A DNA stretch of 9,277 nucleotides from an uncultured Oscillospiraceae bacterium (GTDB taxonomy: Bacteria; Bacillota; Clostridia; Oscillospirales; Acutalibacteraceae), in NCBI GenBank assembly GCA_905193585.1, contig CAJJPG010000074.1, positions 1-9,277 of the forward strand, written 5' to 3'. Within the stretch, counting starts at the first letter, position 1. Each line of letters starts with the position of its first letter. Of this stretch, positions 1 to 5,829 are shown one piece after another. Under the pieces are notes generated by a model. The model was not told the DNA's origin and ran no database searches. It worked only from the letters and a program-made list of their open reading frames with translations. A program made the translations under genes and the position numbers.

Positions 1-2175
1 GGCTGGGAAACGCTGCGCGGCGTGCAGGTGGCGGCGGGCGAGGCGATTTTCGGAACGGACTGCAATGTTCTGCTTTCCGCATCAACCGCGGCGGGCAAAA
101 CAGAGGCGGCGTTTTTCCCCATACTCACCCTGTTTTCCGAAGACCCGCCGAGTTCCGTAGGGGCTATTTACATAGGACCCCTAAAGGCGCTTATAAACGA
201 CCAGTTTTCGCGCCTTAATGAGCTTTGCGCCGACGCGGAAATTCCCGTTTGGCACTGGCACGGCGACGTTGCGCAATCGCACAAGGAAAAGCTTTTAAAG
301 CACCCCTCTGGAATTTTGCAGATAACCCCCGAATCGCTGGAGGCGCTGCTTTTGCACAAGCACGCCTATATTCCGAAATTATTCGGCGATTTGCGGTTTA
401 TTGTAATTGACGAGGTACATTCTTTACTGCGGGGCGACCGCGGCGGGCAGACCTTGTGCCTTATTGAGCGGCTTTCGCGTATGGCGGGGGTAAACCCGCG
501 CAGAATAGGGCTTTCCGCCACAATAGGCGACCCCGAGGGCACAGGCAAATATTTAGCGGCGGGCACGGGCAGAGAAACCGTGATACCGAAAGTAGAGCAG
601 GGCAAGACAAAGTGGCGGCTATCGGTTGAGCATTTTTTCACAACCCCCGGCGCAGAAGAGGCCCCCGCAGACGAAAAAGCGGCGCTGCCCGCGCTCGATA
701 TGAAGACCGACACCGCACCCGAAAATTCCGACCCCGGCTTTGCCTATGTTTTTGAGCATACACGGGGCAAAAAGTGCCTTATTTTCGTTAATTCCCGCGA
801 AGAGTGCGAGGCGGTAACCACCACGCTGCGCGGCTATTGCGAGGCAAGGGGCGAGCCTGACAGATTTTTAATTCACCACGGCAACCTTTCGGCTTCCTTT
901 CGCGAAACCGCCGAATCGGTTATGAAAGACGACGAGCAGTGTATGACCACCGTAACCACGGCTACGCTGGAGCTGGGCATTGATATAGGCAGGCTGGAGC
1001 GCGCTTTTCAAATAGACGCGCCCTTTACCGTATCGTCATTTTTGCAGCGCATGGGGCGCACGGGCAGGCGGGGGCTGCCGCCCGAAATGTGGTTTGTAAT
1101 GCGCGAAGAGCAGCCCGAGGCGCGGGCTATGCTGCCCGAAACCGTGCCTTGGTCGCTGCTGCAGGGCATAGCACTTATTCAGCTTTACATAGAGGAGCGG
1201 TGGGTAGAGCCGCCCAAGACCGACAGGTTGCCTTTCAGCCTTTTATACCACCAGACTATGAGCACGTTAGCATCGTCAGGCGAGTTATCACCCGCGGCGC
1301 TGGCTTCGCGTGTGCTGACGCTTAAAAGTTTTGAAAGAATAGACAAAGAGGATTATAAGACCCTTTTGCGCCATTTAATTGAGACCGACCACATTGAGCG
1401 CACTGAAGCTGGCGGACTTATAGTGGGGCTTGCGGGAGAAAGGCTAACAAACTCCTTTAAATTTTACGCGGTGTTTAAAGAAAACGAGGAATACACCGTG
1501 CGCAGTAACTCCGAGGAACTCGGCACTATAGTAATGCCGCCGCCCGTGGGCGAGAAAATAGCCATTGCGGGGCATGTGTGGATAGTGGAGGAGGTAGACC
1601 ACAAGCGGCACTTGGTATATTGCGAGCAGGTGCGGGGCAAGGTGCCCGCCTATTTCGGGCAGTGCCCGGGGGATATTAACACGCGTGTGCTTGAACGTAT
1701 GCGCAAGGTGCTTGCGGAAGATAAAATTTACCCCTACCTTATGAAAAACGCGCTGGGCAGGCTTTATGAGGCGCGGAGTGTCGCAAGGCTCGGCGGCGTT
1801 ACAACCGAGCCGCTTATAAATCTGGGCGGGGATATGTGGTGCCTGTTTCCGTGGCTCGGCACTTATGCATTTCTTGCTATGGAGCGCTTTTTAAAGCTTA
1901 AATGCGCAAAGGATTTAGGGCTTACCGCCATTGACCCTGCAAGACCGTATTTTATTCAGTTTAAAATGAAAGCCACGCGCGAGGAGTTTTTTAAGGTCGT
2001 AAAAGAGCAGGAAAAGCAGCCGCTTGACCCTATGGAGCTTGTGTACCCCGGGGAAGTGCCGCTTTTTGAAAAGTATGATGAATTTGTGCCGCCCGAGCTT
2101 GTGCGCAAGGGGTTTGCCTACGGTATACTTGCAATCGACGAAATGAAAGCGCGAATACGCGGCTGGGAGCTTTAA
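1..2175 (+). CDS. Lhr-type DEAD/DEAH-box helicase core, 5'-truncated by window edge
   Basis: ATP-dependent superfamily 2 nucleic-acid helicase; the frame is open to base 1, so the gene starts upstream. The first visible residues, GWETLRGVQ, are the usual lead-in to motif I, and the GTG at base 22 is an internal valine rather than a start. Counting from base 1 (724 residues visible): motif I STAAGKT 28-34, motif Ia PLKAL 60-64, TPES 109-112, motif II DEVH 137-140, motif III SAT 172-174, LGIDIG 325-330 (motif V) and QRMGRTGRRG 349-358 (motif VI). All catalytic motifs are intact. The remaining ~365 residues would hold the winged-helix and later domains known in Lhr-like helicases, which I infer from position only. 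It lacks the long extension of full-size Lhr. DNA repair or RNA/DNA remodelling is likely, but the substrate is unknown. A terminator follows 25 bases after the stop, and no partner gene is visible. Confidence 0.93.
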   Translation, partial: GWETLRGVQVAAGEAIFGTDCNVLLSASTAAGKTEAAFFPILTLFSEDPPSSVGAIYIGPLKALINDQFSRLNELCADAEIPVWHWHGDVAQSHKEKLLKHPSGILQITPESLEALLLHKHAYIPKLFGDLRFIVIDEVHSLLRGDRGGQTLCLIERLSRMAGVNPRRIGLSATIGDPEGTGKYLAAGTGRETVIPKVEQGKTKWRLSVEHFFTTPGAEEAPADEKAALPALDMKTDTAPENSDPGFAYVFEHTRGKKCLIFVNSREECEAVTTTLRGYCEARGEPDRFLIHHGNLSASFRETAESVMKDDEQCMTTVTTATLELGIDIGRLERAFQIDAPFTVSSFLQRMGRTGRRGLPPEMWFVMREEQPEARAMLPETVPWSLLQGIALIQLYIEERWVEPPKTDRLPFSLLYHQTMSTLASSGELSPAALASRVLTLKSFERIDKEDYKTLLRHLIETDHIERTEAGGLIVGLAGERLTNSFKFYAVFKENEEYTVRSNSEELGTIVMPPPVGEKIAIAGHVWIVEEVDHKRHLVYCEQVRGKVPAYFGQCPGDINTRVLERMRKVLAEDKIYPYLMKNALGRLYEARSVARLGGVTTEPLINLGGDMWCLFPWLGTYAFLAMERFLKLKCAKDLGLTAIDPARPYFIQFKMKATREEFFKVVKEQEKQPLDPMELVYPGEVPLFEKYDEFVPPELVRKGFAYGILAIDEMKARIRGWEL

Positions 2176-2199
2176 TTGAATAGCTTTAAGCCAAATCGG

Positions 2200-2224
2200 A
2201 CAGCCGCTGACTGCGGCTGTTTTT
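2200..2224 (+). terminator. Intrinsic terminator of the helicase gene
   Basis: Perfect 8-bp GC-rich stem (2200-2207 ACAGCCGC with 2213-2220 GCGGCTGT), 5-nt loop TGACT, then a run of five T (2220-2224). It lies 25 bases after the helicase stop codon, as expected for a Rho-independent terminator on the plus strand. Confidence 0.9.
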
Positions 2225-2235
2225 ATCTGCCAAAA

Positions 2236-2281
2236 GCACATACTTTTTCGCTGTACGATTTTACGGTGGAAAAGTATGTGC
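2236..2281 (+). repeat. Long inverted repeat / 20-bp RNA hairpin
   Basis: Outer arms of 12 bp are perfectly complementary (2236-2247 GCACATACTTTT with 2270-2281 AAAAGTATGTGC). The pairing continues inward for 8 more positions (2248-2255 with 2262-2269), leaving a 6-nt loop, CGATTT. Three inner pairs are G-U when read as plus-strand RNA and would be A-C mismatches on the minus strand, so the structure favours a plus-strand transcript. No U-tract follows, so it is not a standard terminator. It sits between the helicase terminator and the promoter of the XRE gene. It could be a miniature mobile-element relict, a dispersed palindromic repeat, an operator or a small structured RNA. Confidence 0.75.
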
Positions 2282-2311
2282 AAATACAAGGTGGAATAAT
2301 ATTACAAAACG

Positions 2312-2320
2312 TGCTAAAAT
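2312..2320 (+). promoter_or_regulatory. Candidate extended -10 promoter for the XRE-like gene
   Basis: TGC-TAAAAT is an extended -10 element (TGnTATAAT class). The matching -35 position (2292-2297, TGGAAT) is a poor fit, as is usual for extended -10 promoters. Transcription would start near 2327, giving a leader of about 20 nt that still contains the AGGAGG ribosome site. Confidence 0.45.
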
Positions 2321-2335
2321 ATTTCCATAATGAAG

Positions 2336-2341
2336 AGGAGG
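2336..2341 (+). promoter_or_regulatory. Ribosome binding site that fixes the XRE start at 2348
   Basis: A perfect AGGAGG lies 6 nt before ATG 2348. An in-frame ATG at 2330 lies upstream of this site and has no Shine-Dalgarno of its own, so 2348 is preferred. Confidence 0.85.
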
Positions 2342-2347
2342 GCGCAT

Positions 2348-3172
2348 ATGTTTGAAATTGAAAAAGATAATGCTAAAATCGGCAAACACCTTGAAAAGTT
2401 GATTTTATCAAAACACAAGAGTATTCGGCAGTTTTGCAGGGAATACCTTAAGCTTTCAAAGGATAATTGCGACAAAAAAGAAGACGAAAAAGAATTGGAT
2501 AATATGGCAACCAGAATGTCGGCGATTATAAAGGGTAAAAAATCAATCCAATTTTACGATCTGCCTATACTCTGCAAGCTTTTGGAGGTCTCCTGCGAAG
2601 AAATAATAACCGCAGGTCAGCACTATGAGCCTATAAGCGGCCACGTTACCAATTATGAAATTGCCTTTTCAAAGGACAGGGACAAGTGGGAAAAATACAT
2701 AAACCGCCCCGATAAGCTGATACTGAACCCTGATGAATACTGTAAAACCGTTATAGATTACGCGCTTGAATTTAAAAATTACGATTTTTTAAAGTATCTT
2801 ATGGATAAGAATTACATATGGTTTGTTGATAACAGTGAGCGAGATTGTATCCAGCAAGCAAATGGATTTGGTGCCGGAACAAGCATTAAAAAACGTAAAA
2901 TCTACGAGGTGGACTCTCTTGATGCCGAGCTGATGAATCCCGAAAAAGAAAACAAACTGCGGCAAAGCCTGATTTCGCTTGCAATTGAAAATAGGGATAT
3001 TCCTATGCTTGATACGCTCAGGGCACGCGAAATTCCGACATTGTATAATGTTTCTTTAGGGTCGAGTGCGCAAACAAACTGCGAAGATTATTACGATGAT
3101 ACGGTAATTGAAGAAATAGTTAAACAATTATATCACAAATCCGACCCTACGGCGCGGGCGGCTCGGTTGTAG
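2348..3172 (+). CDS. XRE-like HTH protein with ankyrin-like helices, probably 3'-truncated
   Basis: Predicted cytoplasmic DNA-binding regulator of 274 residues from ATG 2348. Residues ~10-90 read as an XRE/Cro-type helix-turn-helix: LEKLILSKHKSIRQFCREYL, a charged insert (KDNCDKKEDEKELD), then MATRMSAIIKGKKSIQFYDL and LPILCKLLEVSCEEII. Two stretches resemble ankyrin-type helix pairs: VIDYALEFKNYDFLKYLMDK (~135-154) and LISLAIENRDIPMLDTLRAR (~208-227). Target and ligand are unknown. The last ~10 residues (SDPTARAARL) are rich in Ala/Arg with GC-rich codons, unlike the AT-rich body, and are read out of frame from DNA that encodes the end of a LURP-one-related protein. I infer that the native C-terminus was replaced by recombination. 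An extended -10 promoter and a 20-bp hairpin lie just upstream. The HTH call is fairly sure and the truncation is inference. Confidence 0.75.
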   Translation: MFEIEKDNAKIGKHLEKLILSKHKSIRQFCREYLKLSKDNCDKKEDEKELDNMATRMSAIIKGKKSIQFYDLPILCKLLEVSCEEIITAGQHYEPISGHVTNYEIAFSKDRDKWEKYINRPDKLILNPDEYCKTVIDYALEFKNYDFLKYLMDKNYIWFVDNSERDCIQQANGFGAGTSIKKRKIYEVDSLDAELMNPEKENKLRQSLISLAIENRDIPMLDTLRAREIPTLYNVSLGSSAQTNCEDYYDDTVIEEIVKQLYHKSDPTARAARL

Positions 3173-3303
3173 CCACCGTTTCAAAGGAAATTCTTCATTG
3201 GACCGATACATACGTTATAGACGTTGCAAACCCGAGCGACGCGGTTTGCGCCTTAATGCTTGTGCTTGCAATTGACGCGGAAAAATGCTCAAGGAATAAT
3301 TAG
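3145..3303 (+). pseudogene. 3' remnant of a LURP-one-related (Tubby-C-like) protein gene
   Basis: In a frame different from the XRE gene, codons up to TAG 3301-3303 read G-G-S-V-V-A-T-V-S-K-E-I-L-H-W-T-D-T-Y-V and on through IDVANPSDAVCALMLVLAIDAEKC. This matches the C-terminal strand and helix typical of the LURP-one-related/YxjI family, whose members end with a pattern like VVAxVSKKWFSWGDTYxxxI followed by DPxxxLLALALVxAID. Only about 50 of the usual ~160 residues remain. The same frame has a stop at 3121-3123, and no start codon with a ribosome site precedes it. The first 28 bases overlap the end of the XRE gene. It is best read as a gene fragment left by deletion or insertion. The family assignment is from memory of the motif. 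Confidence 0.7.
3272..3300 (+). promoter_or_regulatory. Candidate promoter of the isomerase/hydrolase pair
   Basis: TTGACG (3272-3277), a 17-bp spacer, then AATAAT (3295-3300), each 5 of 6 to consensus. Transcription would start near 3307, directly ahead of the GGGGGA ribosome site, giving a very short leader. It lies inside the last codons of the LURP remnant, so part of the match could be coding coincidence. Confidence 0.45.
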
Positions 3304-3321
3304 ATATGGGGGAATTTTATT

Positions 3322-4158
3322 ATGTGGAAAACTAAATTATGCCTTGGAACAAGCGACCAATTTGAGATGAGTGTACCCGAGCAGATAAGGCTTTTTAAAA
3401 AAATCGGGTTTGACGGGTTTTTTACGGGCTATTCAAACCGTGAGGATATAGCCGAATACAGAAGGCTTGCCGATGAATTGGGTATGATTTATCAGTCGGT
3501 ACACGCGCCGTTTGTAAGAATGAATGAAATGTGGGAAACAGGCGAGGAAGCCGCGGCGGAGCTTATAGATTGCCTGCACGCCTGCGCCGAAAACGGCGTG
3601 CCGATAACGGTTGCGCATACCTTTATAGGCTTTAACGACCACACTCCCAATGAAAAAGGGCTTGAAAATTTCGGCAAGGTAGTACGTGAGGCGGAGCATC
3701 TCGGCGTTAAGATGGCGTTTGAAAACACCGAGGGCGAGGAATATTTAACGGCGGTTATAGAGTGGTTTAAAAATAGCCCCGCAGTCGGCTTTTGCTGGGA
3801 CACAGGGCACGAAATGTGCTACAACCGCTCAAAGGATATGCTTTCCCTCTACGGCGATAAGCTTATAGCAACGCATATAAACGATAACCTCGGAATACGC
3901 GATTTTGACGGCAATATTACCTGGATAGACGATTTGCACCTGCTGCCGTTTGACGGAATAGCCGATTGGCAGGGCATAGCCGACAGGCTTGACAAATGCG
4001 GCTATAATGGTATACTTACCTTTGAGCTTAACCGCTGCTCAAAGCCCGATAGGCTCGAAAACGATTTTTACAGAGATATGCCTATTGAGAAATACCTTAC
4101 GCTTGCCTTTATGCGGGCTTGCAGGGTGGCAAATTTAAGAAAAATTATTAAAGGGTGA
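3322..4158 (+). CDS. Sugar phosphate isomerase/epimerase-like TIM-barrel protein
   Basis: 278 residues, the normal size for the xylose-isomerase-like TIM-barrel family (AP endonuclease 2 fold), whose soluble metal-dependent members isomerise or epimerise sugars and keto-sugars or act as hydratases/lyases. Visible pattern: KLCLGTSDQF at the first strand, KKIGFDGFFTGY (26-37), H61, then likely metal ligands E134 (MAFENTEGEE), D160 and H163 (CWDTGHEM), H185 (ATHINDN) and E235 (LTFELN). H206 in the DDLHLLPFDG loop is the usual HxxPGxG-type segment. ATG 3322 is preceded by GGGGGAA at 3308-3314. The next gene starts 5 nt after the stop, so the two are surely co-transcribed. The substrate cannot be told from sequence; inosose, 3-keto-sugar or ketose epimerisation are candidates. 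The fold is sure, the reaction is not. Confidence 0.9.
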   Translation: MWKTKLCLGTSDQFEMSVPEQIRLFKKIGFDGFFTGYSNREDIAEYRRLADELGMIYQSVHAPFVRMNEMWETGEEAAAELIDCLHACAENGVPITVAHTFIGFNDHTPNEKGLENFGKVVREAEHLGVKMAFENTEGEEYLTAVIEWFKNSPAVGFCWDTGHEMCYNRSKDMLSLYGDKLIATHINDNLGIRDFDGNITWIDDLHLLPFDGIADWQGIADRLDKCGYNGILTFELNRCSKPDRLENDFYRDMPIEKYLTLAFMRACRVANLRKIIKG

Positions 4159-4163
4159 TTTAT

Positions 4164-4913
4164 ATGATAACAATATCTTTTAACATTCGCTGTGCGAACG
4201 ACCCGGACGGTAATTCCATAAAAGAAAGGGCGGAAAGGCTGAAAGCAGTTCTTGATAATTATAACGCCGATATTATAGGCTTTCAGGAAGCAACGCCCGA
4301 GTGGCTCGATATTATAAAAAAGGATTACGGCGAAAAATACGAAATATTCAACCGCTATCGTGATTCGGCAAATTTAGAGTCTACGCCGATATTATGGAAA
4401 AAGGAACGCTTTGAGTGTATAGATAAGGGCTATTTCTGGCTTTCGGATACGCCGCATATCCAGTCTGACGGCTGGGACGATTGGAAATGTAAGAGAATTT
4501 GTATTTGGGCAAGGCTTTTTGATAAGCAGAACAGAAAAATTTTTAATTATCTTAATACACATTATGGCTTTGGGGATGACTGCCAGTTAAAAAGCTCCGA
4601 TTTATTCATAGAAACCGTTAAAAATATGTCGGGCGAGTATACAATTTTAACCGGAGACTTCAATGCAACGCCTGAGTCACCGGCATATGGCAGGCTTTCG
4701 GAATACTTTACCGATGTAAACGCCGTAACCGCTAAGGATTTAGGCACTACCTACCATAACTACGGAAAGCTGGTGGCGGGGCAGCATATAGATTATTGCT
4801 TTATATCAGGCAATGTTATTCCGCTTAATTCGCAGATAATAAGGGATACCGTGGGTGGTAAATATCCGTCAGACCATTACGGGCTTTTATCGGAAACGGA
4901 GTATAAAGAGTAA
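4164..4913 (+). CDS. Endonuclease/exonuclease/phosphatase (EEP) family hydrolase
   Basis: 249 residues from ATG 4164. The AAGGGTGA ribosome site at 4151-4158 overlaps the stop of the upstream gene, whereas the in-frame GTG at 4155 sits inside that site and is unlikely. EEP-fold Mg-dependent phosphoesterase with the full catalytic set: N7 (SFNIR), E42 (GFQEA), Y65-R66-D67 (RYRDS), H133 (NTHYG), D165 and N167 (GDFNATP), D210 (QHIDYCF) and the final D237-H238 (SDHYGL). No signal peptide or membrane anchor, so it is cytoplasmic. EEP members cleave DNA, sugar or inositol phosphates, CoA or phospholipid headgroups. The opening SFNIR.. and the HIDYCFISG segment resemble the small EEP proteins often found beside sugar genes. 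The tight coupling to a TIM-barrel isomerase favours a sugar-phosphate or phosphodiester substrate (inference). Confidence 0.9.
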   Translation: MITISFNIRCANDPDGNSIKERAERLKAVLDNYNADIIGFQEATPEWLDIIKKDYGEKYEIFNRYRDSANLESTPILWKKERFECIDKGYFWLSDTPHIQSDGWDDWKCKRICIWARLFDKQNRKIFNYLNTHYGFGDDCQLKSSDLFIETVKNMSGEYTILTGDFNATPESPAYGRLSEYFTDVNAVTAKDLGTTYHNYGKLVAGQHIDYCFISGNVIPLNSQIIRDTVGGKYPSDHYGLLSETEYKE

Positions 4914-4940
4914 TTTTTAATATATGATATATGTGCAAAG

Positions 4941-4971
4941 CCCCTCGCATCCTTTTAATGGCTGCGAGGGG
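4941..4971. terminator. Hairpin between convergent genes, probable terminator
   Basis: 9-bp perfect stem, CCCCTCGCA (4941-4949) with TGCGAGGGG (4963-4971), and a 13-nt loop. It lies 28 bases after the EEP stop and 29 bases beyond the folT stop on the other strand. The U-tract is poor on both strands: on the minus strand CTTT follows, on the plus strand AAATAAG. It may serve both convergent genes, but with a weaker signal than 2200-2224. Confidence 0.5.
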
Positions 4972-4987
4972 AAATAAGATGTACCGA

Positions 4988-5016
4988 GCAAAAAGCCCGT
5001 CACGCCTGCTTTTTGC
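4988..5016 (-). terminator. A/T-rich inverted repeat at the folT 3' end (weak terminator candidate)
   Basis: GCAAAAAGC (4988-4996) and GCTTTTTGC (5008-5016) are perfectly complementary around an 11-nt loop and overlap the folT stop codon. The stem is mostly A-T, so folding is weak. It has the A-run/T-run shape of bidirectional terminators, but without a GC-rich core. Confidence 0.3.
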
Positions 5017-5542
5017 CACGCTTATCAATAGCGCGCACCACGGGCGGCAGTATAAGCGCAAAAACAAAAGAGGATATTACGGCGGTTATAATTCTTGTAA
5101 GCAGCCCGCCCCACACTACGGCAGGGGAGTAATAGCCGTAAATAACGCTGTCAAGATAAATTACAAGTGTATTTATTGCAGTTACAATAACCGAGCTTAT
5201 TGTAATTTCCAATGTCAGCGGCAGCGTTTCAAGGCTGCGCTTAAACGCAATAAACAAAAGCCCCATGCAAACGCCGCGTATGCCCGCGGGCAGTATCCAC
5301 AGCACGGTAGTGGGGGTAAGCCCGTAGGTGATAAGCTGGGTTAAAAACGTGCCGGTAAGACCTACCGCAGCCCCCATAAGCGGGCCGCACTGCACGGCGG
5401 CTATTATAATGGGCAGCGCGCCGAGCGGCAGCTTAAAAACCCCGCTTACGCTGTTAAGCAACGTTGCGCAGTAATCAAGCACAAAGCAGAATGCGGCGAG
5501 CACCGAGCAAAAGCATAATTGACCTACATAATTTTTTTTCAT
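5000..5542 (-). CDS. folT: Folate ECF transporter substrate-binding S component (FolT)
   Basis: 180-residue membrane protein, the typical size of an ECF S component, with about six hydrophobic segments: ~8-30, 37-58, 60-76, 79-98, 108-130 and 143-168. The pattern LPLGALPIIIAAVQCGPLMGAAVGLTGTFLTQLI, then WILPAGIRGVCMGLLF, is the vitamin-transporter S-component signature. S components bind the vitamin outside and deliver it through a shared EcfA-EcfA'-EcfT module, which must be encoded elsewhere since none is in this window (group II ECF). Folate as substrate rests mainly on the THF riboswitch in its leader, a well-known partner of folT in Clostridia. ATG 5542-5540 follows AAGGAGG (5556-5550) and seven T. 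The gene ends MAxx-free with a basic tail (DKRGKKQA), consistent with a cytoplasmic C-terminus. Confidence 0.9.
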   Translation of the reverse strand: MKKNYVGQLCFCSVLAAFCFVLDYCATLLNSVSGVFKLPLGALPIIIAAVQCGPLMGAAVGLTGTFLTQLITYGLTPTTVLWILPAGIRGVCMGLLFIAFKRSLETLPLTLEITISSVIVTAINTLVIYLDSVIYGYYSPAVVWGGLLTRIITAVISSFVFALILPPVVRAIDKRGKKQA

Positions 5543-5584
5543 AAAAAAACCTCCTTATTTACCCGTATTACCGATAATAAGGAG
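5543..5584 (-). promoter_or_regulatory. Expression platform: SD-containing hairpin with U7 tail
   Basis: On the minus strand CTCCTTATT (5584-5576) pairs perfectly with AATAAGGAG (5559-5551) around a 16-nt loop. The 3' arm is the folT Shine-Dalgarno itself (AAGGAGG, 5556-5550). It is followed at once by seven T (5549-5543) and the ATG. The element can hide the ribosome site and also has the form of an intrinsic terminator. It lies downstream of the THF aptamer, so it is the likely switch; which mode acts is not decided by sequence alone. Confidence 0.75.
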
Positions 5585-5605
5585 ATAACATCTTCATATT
5601 AGCCG

Positions 5606-5702
5606 GCAGCGGGATGCGACTGCCGTACCGCGGAAAAAATTCCTTCGTCTGCCCGGCAACTCCCCGTCCCGGCAGCACTTGACGCACGACTGTCTACTCT
5701 GC
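5606..5702 (-). ncRNA. Tetrahydrofolate (THF) riboswitch aptamer
   Basis: On the minus strand the conserved segments of the class-I THF riboswitch appear in order: AGAGTAGA (5700-5693), GCGTCAAGTG (5685-5676), GGGACGGGGA (5670-5661), ACGAAGG (5648-5642), CCGCGGTA (5632-5625) and GCATCCCGCTG (5617-5607). Supporting helices: closing stem GCAG (5702-5699) with CTGC (5609-5606), CTGCC (5675-5671) with GGCAG (5653-5649), and a small hairpin GGAA (5643-5640) with TTCC (5635-5632). It precedes the folT gene, the standard location for this class in Clostridia, and should lower folate uptake when reduced folate is plentiful. The assignment is from recalled consensus; no covariance model was run. Confidence 0.9.
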
Positions 5703-5732
5703 ATGGTGTTCGGTATTGTAACACCTAATGTT

Positions 5733-5761
5733 ATTTTACACTTATTGAGCCGGTTTGTCAA
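5733..5761 (-). promoter_or_regulatory. Sigma-70/SigA-type promoter of folT
   Basis: On the minus strand a perfect TTGACA (-35, 5761-5756), 17-bp spacer and TAAAAT (-10, 5738-5733). Transcription would start near 5726, some 25 nt before the aptamer, giving a leader of about 185 nt. It lies next to the divergent rodA promoter. Confidence 0.85.
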
Positions 5762-5768
5762 TAATTAC

Positions 5769-5797
5769 TTGCATATTGCGGAAAAATCAAATATAAT
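5769..5797 (+). promoter_or_regulatory. SigA-type promoter of rodA
   Basis: TTGCAT (-35, 5769-5774), a 17-bp spacer and a perfect TATAAT (-10, 5792-5797). The expected start is near 5804. Its -35 is only 7 bp from the -35 of the divergent folT promoter. Confidence 0.85.
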
Positions 5798-5814
5798 GGA
5801 GTTATAAAATACAC

Positions 5815-5821
5815 AGGGGAG
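5815..5821 (+). promoter_or_regulatory. Ribosome binding site that decides a TTG start for rodA
   Basis: AGGGGAG ends on the first base of an in-frame GTG at 5821, which is therefore too close to be used. The in-frame TTG at 5830 lies 8 nt after the site and is the better start. Confidence 0.65.
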
Positions 5822-5829
5822 TGTGCGCT

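Noticed and set aside
366..713. Minus-strand open frame (115 codons) within the helicase gene
   Set aside because: It overlaps the helicase motif II and III region, and its Ser/Pro-rich low-complexity composition is that of a shadow frame.
1..2175. Helicase as part of a known multi-gene defence system
   Set aside because: No methylase, nuclease, DUF1998-type or phospholipase partner is next to it, and a strong terminator isolates it on the visible side.
2330..2347. ATG at 2330 as the start of the XRE-like gene
   Set aside because: The six added codons would encode the AGGAGG ribosome site itself, and no Shine-Dalgarno precedes 2330.
4931..5344. Plus-strand open frame of 137 codons across folT
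   Set aside because: It is rich in Arg, Lys, Tyr and Cys with no recognisable domain and lies antisense to the clear S-component gene.
5821..5829. GTG at 5821 as the start of rodA
   Set aside because: It overlaps the last base of the AGGGGAG ribosome site, so there is no spacing; TTG 5830 is placed properly.
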